64,000 nucleotides of DNA, taken from assembly GCF_033118175.1 (NCBI RefSeq), contig NC_083703.1:82241001-82305000 (forward strand). The letters are read 5' to 3'. The stretch comes from Dama dama (taxonomy: Eukaryota; Chordata; Mammalia; Artiodactyla; Cervidae). Every line of letters starts with the position of its first letter. Within the stretch, counting starts at the first letter, position 1. The notes beneath the pieces were generated by a model that was given only the letters and a program-made list of their open reading frames with translations, was not told the DNA's origin and ran no database searches. A program made the translations under genes and the position numbers. Of the stretch, positions 48,484-58,807 are shown piece by piece.

Positions 48484-48633
48484 CAGGTTCAATCCCTAAA
48501 TCGGGAAGATGCCTGGAGGAGGAAATGGCAACCCACCTCAGTATTCTTGCCTGGAGAATTCCATGGACAGAGGAGCCTGGCAGGCTACAGTCCATGGGGT
48601 CGCAGAGTCAGACACGACTGGGGTGACTTAGCA
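48484..48633 (+). mobile_element. Bov-tA SINE, 5'-truncated, sense
   Basis: Starts in the B-box region (caggttcaatccctaaatcg) and continues through ggaggaggaaatggcaaccc to the tail. The polymerase III A box is missing. Confidence 0.9.
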
Positions 48634-48780
48634 AAGCTGAAGTCGGGGATGGTCTATACTACACTTCTGCAAGATGTAGCCCCTGGGAAAACTGGGGAAA
48701 AGCACAGGAGGTATCTGTGTATTATTTTTACAACCGTGTGGAAATCTACAAGGATCGCAAATAAACAGTTAATTTAAAAA

Positions 48781-49064
48781 TAATCATGCTAGCCTGGGTC
48801 TTAATACATCATCTGTGCAGTGAAATTAAATCTGCTGGCATTTGCTGTCATTTATTTATAGTTTTTTAGGCACTGTTAGATACTGCAAGAGTCCAATGCA
48901 TTTATGTCTGTGATTTGTACAAAATCATAAGAGAGCCAAGCATGGAAGAAGGCCCATGACATTCGCTGACGTTTTGGGAAAGGTTGGGAGAGTCTTATCT
49001 TTTCGTCAGTCTCAGCTGCAGTATCAGCCTCACTGGCAGAAGGACTTCCAGGGGCATGTACTTT
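48781..49064. other. Unassigned sequence
   Basis: No feature recognised. Confidence 0.45.
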
Positions 49065-49742
49065 ACGTTTAATTAATTATTACTGGAATATAGCTGCTTG
49101 ACGATGGTGTTAGTTTCAGCTGTGTGGCAGAGTGGATCCGACACGTTAGATTCTCTTCCTCTATTCCCGCATGGGTCACTGCCCAGCGTCGCGTAGAGCT
49201 GCCTGTGCTATACCGTCGGTTCTCCTTAGTTACCTGTGTGATTCGTGGGAGTGTAGACACGCCTGCTAACCCACCCTCTCCTCGGGATCCATGTATGTGT
49301 TCCCTATGTCTGTGTCTCTGTTTCTGCTTTGCAAATAAGTTCATCTATACCGTTTTTCTCTAGATTCCACAGATATGCATTAATATACAATATCTGTTCT
49401 TCTTGTTCTAACTCACTTCACTCTGTATGAGTCTCTAGGTCCATCCATGTCTCTGCAAATGGCAAAATTTCACTCCTTTTAATGGCCGAGTAATATTCCA
49501 TTGTATGTCTATACCACACCTTCTTTATCTGTTCCTCTCCTGATGGACGTTAGCTTGCCTCCATGTCCTGGCTGTGAATAGTGCTGCAGCGGACACTGGG
49601 GTGCGTGCATGCTGTTGGTGGGAATGTAGCTTGGTGCAGCCACTATGGAGGACAGTATGGAGCTTCCTTAAAAAGCTGAAAATAGAACTTCCAGATGACC
49701 CAGAAATCTCACTCCTGGGCGTATCCCCAGAGAAAACCATGA
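49065..49742 (-). mobile_element. L1 3' end with an inverted 5' segment
   Basis: 49,065-49,606 is minus-strand L1 3' UTR and ORF2 C-terminus. At about 49,607 the orientation flips, and 49,607-49,742 is sense ORF2 (WWECSLVQPLWRTVWSFLKK), the part just upstream in the element. Only about 20 bp of L1 are lost between the two pieces. This is the pattern expected of twin priming. Confidence 0.88.
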
Positions 49743-49904
49743 GTTTATGGGTGCTTGCAGATAGCTCATGATCACCTCCTTGAAGCCGAAATGACCTTTT
49801 ACAACTTTCCCTAGATAGATGTAGATATAGATGATATAGACAGAGGTGTAGGTGATAATTTCCAGTTAATTTATTGATAAGGTGTGGATTTTAACTCCTT
49901 TTTG

Positions 49905-50160
49905 TTGAGAATAGCCTGAAAGTTTCAGTGATTAACAGCAGAGACCTGTCTGGGTCCCGAGTGACTGCCTGGTCCTGGGCGAGCTGGTCACTGGCTGTGT
50001 GGCTCTGAGGAGGATGTTTACCTCTCTGTTCCCCTCTGTCCTCGTTTAGGACGTAGGATAGAAGTAAATGTGACTTCAGAGAGGTCACATGAGCATTGAA
50101 TGAATCAGTATTTGTAAAGCACATGGAACAGTGCTCTCAACAGCATTTGTAAAGTAAATT
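49905..50160 (+). mobile_element. MIR SINE
   Basis: gactgcctggtcctgggcga, ggctgtgtggctctgagga and ttgtaaagcacatggaacag in MIR order. Confidence 0.65.
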
Positions 50161-50954
50161 CACTCTGAATTTCTTCTGTAGTTTCTCCTGAAACTACAGT
50201 TTATGAAATATAAATAATTTCACTCTCTCACTCTTTCGTAACTTCTAGGCTGATACACTTACAGATTTATATGCCTAGTTGTAAATGATCACTAAGAATT
50301 TGAATACTTTTGTAAGAAAAAAAATGAAGTTAAAATAATACATCCTTTAAAACATGCAATTTGAATGCTTCAATTTGTCAAAATGTTGTTCATTTAAACA
50401 TTTTGCAATTTTGTTTTGTCTTTCTCGTTTCAATCCACATGTTTCAAGATGAAACCCTGCAGGCTATATTTTATCATAATTATTTTGTCAGTGTCAAGAA
50501 TGCAGATGCATGGATTTGGTTTGTTTGTTGGGCATTAACCCACTATGTGCCAGGACAGCTATATACTTGCACCGTTTTGGACAGATAAACTCCCTGAGGC
50601 AAATCAATCAAAACATCAACTGTATTTCATTTAACCAGGGAAATCGAATAAGGATATCTGAAACGTACATATAGTTCTCGATATGACATTAGTGCTGGCG
50701 ATATGCTGAACGCATAATTGATAACCACAAAATTTGGACCCCTTTACTCTAAGCTTAGAACAATGTCATTTCTCAGAGTGACAGCAGAATGGATGCTTAA
50801 AGATAATAAATTCATTAATCTTTCCCTTGTAACATTTCCAAGGAATAATGAGATATAAGTAAGTGACTCAGAAAGATAAAAAGAACTCACCACCAGATGT
50901 CTCCACTTTGTAAGGCAATTAACAAAACAAAATAAGAGATTCAAAAGGAGGGTT
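50161..50954. other. Unassigned AT-rich sequence
   Basis: No feature recognised. Confidence 0.5.
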
Positions 50955-51395
50955 GATTTAGGGCAATGGTTCTTGACTGGTGGAGATTTTGCATCTCCAG
51001 GCGACAGCGGCCAATGCTGGAGACATTTTTGATCGTCACAGCTAGAGGGGTCCCTGGTATCTAGTGGGCAGCAGCCAAGGAGGCAGCTAAACATCCTACA
51101 ATGCACAGAACAGCCTCCTTACAAAGAATCCAGTCATCCGTCCCCAGAGGTCAGCGGCACAGGGCTTCCCTGGCGGCTCAGATGGTAAAGAGTCTGCCTG
51201 CAATGCAGGAGACCAGGGTTCAATCCCCAGGTCGGGAAGATCCCTTGGGGAGGGAAATGGCAACCCACTCCAGTGTTCTTGCCTGGGAAGTCCCATGGAT
51301 GGAGGAGCCTGGGCGGGCAGTGTCCATGGGGCTGCCAAGAGCCAGACACAGCTGAGCAACTAACACACACAGGGAGGCTGAGAAACCCTTTCCGG
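50955..51395 (+). mobile_element. MER5A (hAT) split by a Bov-tA
   Basis: MER5A-like element with caatggttcttgactggtgg, ctggagacatttttgatcgt, cctggtatctagtgggcagc and taaacatcctacaatgcaca. It resumes after the SINE with the terminal gaggctgagaaaccct at about 51,372-51,390. Confidence 0.88.
51163..51366 (+). mobile_element. Bov-tA SINE nested in MER5A
   Basis: Complete sense copy with well-preserved head (gggcttccctggcggctcag) and tail (ctgagcaactaacacac). A short cacagg duplication flanks it. Confidence 0.93.
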
Positions 51396-51582
51396 GGCGT
51401 TTGGTTTGCTTGGCTGGCTTTGTAACTTACTGAGCGAACCCAGTCTTTTTTTTTTTCTTTCCTTTTTTTTCAGGTTGAATAGTAAAAAGTAAGACAAATG
51501 GACATGACCCTCAACAATTTTCTTCCAGCCTTCAGCAGAAATCTCTGTTACTGGCTTTTTTTTGGATTACTTTAAAATGCTT

Positions 51583-52245
51583 TCCTTTTTTTTTTTATTT
51601 TTACTGGAGTTTAGTTGATTTACAATGTGGTGTTAGTTTCAAGTATACAGCAGTAGTGAATCATATATATGTTTATATCTGTGTGTATCTGTGTATATAT
51701 ATATATATATATGTTTATATGTGTGTGTATCTGTGTATATATATATATGTTTATATGTGTGTATGTGTATATATATATATGTTTATGTGTGTGTATCTGT
51801 GTATATATATATATGTTTATATGTGTGTGTATCTGTGTATATATATATATATATTTATGTGTGTGTATCTGTGTGTGTATATATATATGTTTATATGTGT
51901 GTGTATCTGTGTATATATATATATACATATATATATATGTTTATATGTGTGTGTATCTGTGTGTGTATATATATATATGTTTATATGTGTGTGTATCTGT
52001 GTGTGTGTATATATATATATATATATGTTTATGTGTGTGTATCTGTGTGTATATATATATATGTTTATATGTGTGAATATCTTTATATATATGTTTACAT
52101 GTGTGTGTGTATCTGTGTGTGTGTGTGTGTATATATATATGTTTAAGTGTGTGTGTATCTGTGTGTATATATATATGTGTGTGTTTATATATGTGTGTAT
52201 CTGTGTGTATATATATATGTGTGTTTATATATGTGTGTATCTGTT

Positions 52246-52276
<31 letters not shown>

Positions 52277-52721
52277 ATCTGTGTGTATATATATATGTGT
52301 TTATATGTGTGTATCTGTGTGTGTGTATATATATGTTTATATGTGTGTATCTATATATGTTTATATGCATGTGTATCTGTGTGTACATATATATGTTTAT
52401 ATGTGTGTGTGTCTCTGTGTGTATATATATGTTTATATGTGTGTGTATCTGTGTGTATATATGTATGTTTATATGTGTGTATCTGTGTGTGTATATATAT
52501 ATACATATATATATATGTTTATGTATGTGTGTATCTGTGTATATATACATATATGTTTATATGTGTATCTGTGTGTATATACATATGTATATATGTGTTT
52601 ATGTGTGTGTATCTGTGTGTATATATACATATATGTTTATATGTGTATCTGTGTATATATACATATGTGTTTCTAGGGGTATATGTGTGTATATACATAT
52701 ATGTTTATATGTGTGTGTACC

Positions 52722-52801
<80 letters not shown>

Positions 52802-52901
52802 TATGTGTGTGTATCTGTGTGTATATATATATGTTTAAGTGTGTGTGTATCTGTGTGTATATATATATGTGTGTGTGTGTGTGTTTATATATGTGTGTAT
52901 C

Positions 52902-52938
<37 letters not shown>

Positions 52939-54480
52939 GTCTATGTGTGTGTGTGTATCTGTGTGTATATATACATATGTGTTTATGTGTGTGTATCTGT
53001 GTATATATACATATATGTTTATATGTGTATCTGTGTGTATATACATATGTATATATGTGTTTATGTGTGTGTATATATACATATATGTTTATATGTGTAT
53101 ATGTGTATATATACATATGTGTTTCTAGGTGTATATGTGTGTATATACATATATGTTTATATGTGTGTGTACCTGTGTGTATATATATATATATATATAT
53201 ATGTTTATGTGTGTGTATCTGTGTGTATATATATATGTTTAAGTGTGTGTGTATCTGTGTGTATATATATATATGTGTGTGTGTTTATATATGTGTGTAT
53301 CTGTGTGTGTATATATATATATATATGTCTATGTGTGTGTGTGTATCTGTGTGTATATATACATATGTGTTTATGTGTGTGTGTATCTGTGTGTATATAT
53401 ATATATTTATGTGTGTGTATCTGTGTGTATATACATATGTTTATATGTGTGCGTATCTGTGTGTGTATATGCATATGTTTATATGCATGTGTCTCTGTGT
53501 GTATATATGTATGTTTATATGTGTGTGTGTATATATATATACACATTTATATGTGTGTGTATTTGTGTGTATATATATATATGTTTATATGTGTGTATCT
53601 CTGTGTATATATATATATATGTTTATATACGTGTGTATCTCTGTGTATATATACATATATTTATATATGTGTGTCTCTGTGTGTGTATATATATATGTTT
53701 ATATGTGTGTGTATCTGTGTGTATATATGTTTATATGTGTGCATATCTGTGTGTATATATATGTTTATATGTGTATCTGTGTTTATATATGTATGCTTAT
53801 ATGTGTGTGTGTGTGTATATATATATACACATTTATATGTGTGTGTGTATCTGAGTGTGTATATATATACATATGTTTATGTATGTGTGTATATGTGTAT
53901 GTATACATATATGTTTATATGTGTATCTGTGTGTATATACATATATGTTTATGTGTGTATCTGTGTATATACACATGTATATATGTTTATACATGTATCT
54001 CTCTGTATATACATATATGTTTATGTGTGTATCTTTGTGTATATACATATGTATATATATGTTTATCTGTGTGTATCTGTGTGTATATATATGTTTATAT
54101 GTGTATCTGTGTGTGTATATATATGTTTATGTGTGTATCTGTGTGTATACATATATGTTTATATGTGTATCTGTGTGTATATTCATATGTATATATATTT
54201 CTCCATTCTTTCTCAGATTCTTTTCCTATAGACGTTACTACAGAATAGTGAATGGAGTTCCCCATGCTATTCAGTAGGTCCTCATTAGTTATGTTTTATA
54301 CATAGCGATGTGTGTATGCTAACCCCATTCTCCTAATTTCTTCCCAGTGTGATTTGCAGTACCATTTCCAATAGTGGGACATGAAAGCAACATAAATGCC
54401 CATTGACAGAGGCATGGATAAAGAAAATGTAGTGCATATATGCAATGCAACATTACTCAGCCATAAAAGAATGAAGTATT
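51583..54480 (-). mobile_element. L1 3' UTR containing a large tandem array, with an inverted 5' segment
   Basis: Minus-strand L1: T run at 51,583-51,596, then gtttagttgatttacaatgt and gttagtttcaagtatacagc. The array follows. The 3' UTR resumes at about 54,200 (ccattctttctcagattctt; ctattcagtaggtcctcatt). From about 54,343 the sequence is sense-oriented ORF2 C-terminus (aaagcaacataaatgcccat; attactcagccataaaagaa) to about 54,480. Confidence 0.85.
51661..54200. repeat. TG/TA-rich tandem array, about 2.5 kb
   Basis: Variable units of roughly 30-45 bp built from gtttatatgtgtgtgtatct, gtgtgtatatata and tacatata modules. Includes a perfect (TA)29 run at 52,742-52,799. Larger-scale order is visible: rare variants such as ttctagg recur at 52,671 and 53,123 (452 bp apart). 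All frames rich in ICVYIY-type codons are open because the array lacks stops, so the open frames of up to about 700 codons are artefacts. Confidence 0.96.
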
Positions 54481-55605
54481 CTTTACCATGCAATTTCCAT
54501 TTGACTTCATCCTCTCTGGGAGGTGATGTCTCATTGACATGGCCACGATCGTTTTCATCTTTATGAGCCTAATGGTTACAGTGTGTGACATGTAGTACAG
54601 GCGCAACAAAGTTTGTCCAATGAATGACGTCATGTGCCATCATAATAGGATATTGGTCTAAAAGGAGCACTGAGGAAACTCTCCAATTAAAGAATGTTTG
54701 TTTCAGAATCACTCAGTCCTGGATTGAAGGGAAGCTTGTGGCATTAGCAAGCAGGGAAAGTATACTGGAACAGGTGATGTAGATGGTTAGGAAGAAAACT
54801 GAGAAGTGAACAGAATTTTGAAGGAAGATTTCAAGGAAGAATACACAATTAAGAAGTGATCCGAGTGTAAAGACAGTGGCCGGCCTTCTCAGTCAGAAAT
54901 GCCTGTGAATTCCTCCTTGGGGAAAAAACAAAACAACTTGTCTTGATCATCCAGACATTTAAGATTTTAGTGTACATAACAAACTTGAAACAGAGGCCAG
55001 GCAGAAGGACTGATGGGTGGCAAGTACTGAATGTATATGCATTCATGCATACATATTCAACATGAACATTTGTATACGTGTGTGTGATTATACATATATA
55101 TAAATACATTTGTGTGTTTACTCAGATAAAGGTACCACATCACTGATAGACAACTACAGAAATAATGTTTAGGGTATATAGATAGTAAACCTGGGAAAGT
55201 AAAAATGCTGTAATGAATAACAAGGTAGCAGAAAGTATTGAAAAAAGAATTACAGTTTCTTATTCATTCAACCGAGTAAATCAAAAGTAAAACTGTGGGT
55301 TAAAAAAAATGACTCCTGACTTTTAATATTATTTATATTCTCTCTAAATTTTAGGGATATTGGGAAGATCCTTTTTTGGAGCAGACTCATTTATTTGCCT
55401 TTTAATAATTTTTATTTACTTTTTTCAGTTTATTTATGTTAAATTTAACAAAATATTTAATTTTTTAAATTTAAAGTCCCTATAAAATAACATTTCCCTA
55501 GAATATGTCTCTTTTTCTCTCTTCTCGCCTTATCTGTGCACTCACCCATTTACCCAGCAGGTTTGTAGGAAGGTCCCTGGGATGATGTTTAGGCGAGGTT
55601 GTGTG
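54481..55605. other. Unassigned AT-rich sequence
   Basis: About 1.1 kb. No gene was recognised. A short tacatatatataaatacat tract is near 55,092-55,110. Confidence 0.5.
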
Positions 55606-55822
55606 TGCATGCATAGTCACTTCAGTCGCAACTCTTTGGGACACTATGGACTGTGGCCCACCAGGCTCCACTGTCTGTGGGATTCTACAGGCAAGAACAC
55701 GAGTGGGTGGCTATACCCTCCTCCAGGGGATCTTCCCGACCCAGGGATCAAACCCGTGTCTCTTATGTCTCCTGCATTGGCAGACAGGTTCTTTACCACT
55801 AGCGCCACCTGCGAAGTTCCTT
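55606..55822 (-). mobile_element. Bov-tA SINE
   Basis: Minus-strand copy (tcacttcagtcgcaactctt ... ctagcgccacctgcgaagtt) with several substitutions. Confidence 0.9.
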
Positions 55823-56045
55823 AGACAAAGTTGCTTATGCTATTTTTATATGGTTGGACTTGGAGCCAATTTAAAGTTTTATGTTTTTCTTTTTATTCAA
55901 TTAATTTTATAATAAATATTAATATTTTAGCAAAAATAAACACTGACACTTTTTTTGGAAGTTCTACCTCAGTTTTATTGGCATACAGTTGGCATATGCT
56001 CTAAGTTCATAGAGGGCTGCTGTGGACGTCTGCTTCTTACGCATT

Positions 56046-57192
56046 CACCTTGGCTGTGCTGGGCCTTCTGGCGGCACGCAGGCTTCCTCCTGCGGTGGGG
56101 GCAGGGTTCGTCCGCGCGGTGGGGGCGGGGCTCGTCCGCGCGGTGGGGGCGGGGCTCGTCCGCGCGGTGGGGGCGGGGCTCGTCCGCGCGGTGGGGGCGG
56201 GCTTCCTCCTGCGGTGGGGGCAGGGCTCGTCCGCGCGGTGGGGGCGGGGCTCGTCCGCGCGGTGGGGGCGGGGCTCGTCCGCGCGGTGGGGGCGGGGCTC
56301 GTCCGCGCGGTGGGGGCGGGGCTCGTCCGCGCGGTGGGGGCGGGCTTCCTCCTGCGGTGGGGGCGGGGCTCGTCCGCGCGGTGGGGGCGGGGCTCGTCCG
56401 CGCGGTGGGGGCGGGGCTCGTCCGCGCGGTGGGGGCGGGGCTCGTCCGCGCGGTGGGGGCGGGGCTCGTCCGCGCGGTGGGGGCGGGCTTCCTCCTGCTG
56501 TGGGGGCGGGGCTCGTCCGCGCGGTGGGGGCGGGGCTCGTCCACGCGGTGGGGGCGGGCTTCCTCCGCGCGGTGGGGGCGGGCTTCCTCCGCGCGGTGGG
56601 GGCGGGCTTCCTCCGCGCGGTGGGGGCGGGCTTCCTCCGCGCGGTGGGGGCGGGGCTCCTACGGGCGGTGGGGGCGGGCTTCCTCCTGCGGTGGGGGCGG
56701 GGCTCGTCCGCGCGGTGGGGGCGGGGCTCGTCCGCGCGGTGGGGGCGGGCTTCCTCCGCGCGGTGGGGGCGGGCTTCCTCCGCGCGGTGGGGGCGGGCTT
56801 CCTCCGCGCGGTGGGGGCGGGGCTCCTACGGGCGGTGGGGGCGGGCTTCCTCCTGCTGTGGGGGCGGGGCTCGTCCGCGCGGTGGGGGCGGGGCTCGTCC
56901 GCGCGGTGGGGGCGGGGCTCGTCCGCGCGGGGCCGGCGGGGCTCGTCCGCGCGGGGCCGGCGGGGCTCGTCCGCGCGGGGCCGGCGGGGCTCCTCCGCGC
57001 GGTGGGAGCGCGCTGTGTCCCTGAGGCAGCTTCTCTTGTTGGGCAGCACAGGCTCCAGGGCAGGCAGGCGCGGCAGTGTGCTCATGGCCTTAGCTGCCCT
57101 GTGGCAGGTGGGCCTCTCCAGGCCAGGCATCCAGCCTGTGTTCCCTGCATTGACAGGAGGATCCTTATCCACTGTGCCACCAGGGAAGTCCA
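56046..57192 (-). mobile_element. CHR-type SINE inflated by an internal minisatellite
   Basis: The CHR core begins at 56,046 (caccttggctgtgctgggcc). The 3'-most part (as written) is normal CHR: cttctcttgttgggcagcac at about 57,020, then the B-box region and the head ending gtgccaccagggaagtcc at 57,192. Between them, the GC-rich internal segment is replaced by about 0.9 kb of 24-bp repeats. A usual CHR is roughly 0.3 kb; this one is 1.15 kb. Confidence 0.9.
56081..57005. repeat. 24-bp CpG-rich minisatellite with GC boxes
   Basis: About 39 units, consensus gtgggggcgggg followed by ctcgtccgcgcg. Variants: ggcttcctcctgcg (23-bp unit), ggcttcctccgcgcg, gggctcctacgggcg, and a terminal group with ggggccggcgg. 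Most units carry ggggcggggc, a match to the Sp1/KLF GC box, and up to five CpGs. The 24-bp period keeps several frames open on both strands for 300-400 codons; none is a gene. Confidence 0.97.
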
Positions 57193-57283
57193 AAACAACT
57201 TTGCTTTGTAATTGCAGTAAAGCTGTTTTTCTTTGGTGCACAGTTCTATGAATGTGGATACATATGCAGATCTGTGTCAGCAG

Positions 57284-58807
57284 GTTCAGTCACTCAGTCG
57301 TGTCCAACTCCATGTGACCCCGTGGACCACAGCATGCCAGGCCTCCCTGTCCATCACCAAATACTGAACCTTACTCAAACTCATGTCCATAGAGTCGGCG
57401 ATGCTGTCCGACCATCTCGTCCCCCTCTCCTCCTGCCCTCAATCTTTGCCAGCATCAGGGTCATTTCAAATGAGTCAGCTCATCACATCAGGTGGCCAAA
57501 GTATTGGAGTTTCAGCTTCAGCATCAGTCCCTCCGATGAATGTTCAGGACTGATTTCCTTTAGAATGGACTGGTTGGATCTCCTTGAAGTCCAAGGGACT
57601 CTCAAGAGTCTTCTCCAATGCCAGAGTTCAAAAGCATCAATTCTTCAGTGCTCAGCTTTCTTTATAGTCCAACTCCCACATCCATACATGACCACTGGAA
57701 AAACCATAGCTTTGATTAGACAGACCATTGTTGGCAAAGTAATGTCTCTGCTTTTTAATATGCTGTCTAGGTTTGTCATAGCTTTTCTTACAAGGAGTAA
57801 GCATCTTTTAATTTCATGGCTGCAATCACCATCTGCAGTGATTTTGGAGCCCCCCAAAATAAAGTCTCTCGCTGTTTCCATTGTTTCCCATCTATATGCC
57901 ATGAAGTGATGGGTCTGGATCCATGATCTTAGTTTTCTGAATGTTGAGCTTTAAGCCAACTTTTTCACTCACCTTTTTCACTTTCATCAAGAGGCTCTTT
58001 AGTTCTTTACTTTCTGCCATAAGGGTGGTGTCATCTATATATCTGAGGTTATTGATACTTCTCCTGACAATCTTGATTCCAGCTTGTGCTTCCTCCAGCC
58101 CAGCGTTTCTCATTATGAACTCTGCATAGAAGTTAAATAAACGGGGTGACAATATACAGCCTTGATGTACTTCTTTCCCGATTTGGAACCAGTCTGTTGT
58201 TCCATGTCCAGTTCTAACTATTGCTTCTTTACCTGCATACAGGTTTCTCAGGATGCAGGTCAGGTGGTCTGGTATTCCCATCTCTTGAAGAATTTTCCAG
58301 TTTGTTGTGATCCACACAGTCAAAGGCTTTGGCATAGTCAATAAAGCAGAAGTAGATGTTTTTCTGGAACTCTCTTGCTTTTTCGATGATCCAGGGGATG
58401 TTGACAATTTGATCTCTGGTTCCTCTACCTTTTCTAAATCTAGCTTGAACATCTGGAAGTTCACGGTTCACATACTGTTGAAGCCTAACTTTGAGAATTT
58501 TGAACTTTACTTTGCTAGCGTGGGAGATGAGTGCAATTGTGTTTTAGTTTGAGCATTCTTTGGCATTGCCTTTCTTTGGGATTGGAATGAAAACAGATCT
58601 TTTCCAGTCCGGTGGCCACTGCTGAGTTTTCCAAATTTGCTAGCATATTGAGTGCACTGCTTTCATAGCATCATCTTTTAGGATTTGAAATAGCTCAACT
58701 GGAATTCTATCACCTCTACCAGCTTTGTTCATAGTGATGCTTCCTAAGGCCCACTTGACTTCTAATTCCAGGATGTCTGGCTCTAGATGAGTGATCACAC
58801 CATTGTG
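57284..58807 (-). mobile_element. BovB LINE, 3' 1.5 kb including the RT domain
   Basis: Minus-strand BovB from the tail (ggttcagtcactcagtcgtg) through the C-terminal region into the RT domain. RT sequence at 57,892-58,471 includes FIDYAKAFDCVDHNKL, HGTTDWFQIGKEVHQGCILS and a catalytic box reading Y-I-D-D at 58,030-58,041 where BovB normally has Y-A-D-D. A frameshift near 58,300 separates the two halves of the RT. Inactive. Confidence 0.93.

Larger units (their letters stand above)
46100..48780 (+). mobile_element. Ancient L1M, sense, cut by a Tigger-type element and a SINE
   Basis: Decayed C-terminal half of L1 ORF2 in sense orientation. A thumb-like region lies near 46,370-46,640 (FKLFLYRLNQVPIRIS-type text; FVWKRKGIRIAKRPLEEE), then ORF2 C-terminus to about 47,750 and 3' UTR. 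A DNA transposon (48,010-48,475) and a SINE (48,484-48,633) split the 3' UTR. It resumes with ctatactacacttctgcaag and gcaaataaacagttaattt. The ORF is full of stops. Confidence 0.85.

Noticed and set aside
51656..54277. Very long open frames (up to about 700 codons) rich in Cys, Val, Tyr and Ile
   Set aside because: They lie entirely within the TG/TA tandem array. The repeat simply lacks stop codons in several frames on both strands.
55955..57251. Open frames of 320-420 codons on both strands, rich in Gly, Arg and Ala or Pro
   Set aside because: The 24-bp unit is a multiple of three and contains no stop in most frames. There is no conserved domain, and the host is a SINE.
57892..58464. 190-codon minus-strand open frame as a cellular gene
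   Set aside because: It is the BovB reverse transcriptase, frameshifted and with an altered catalytic box.
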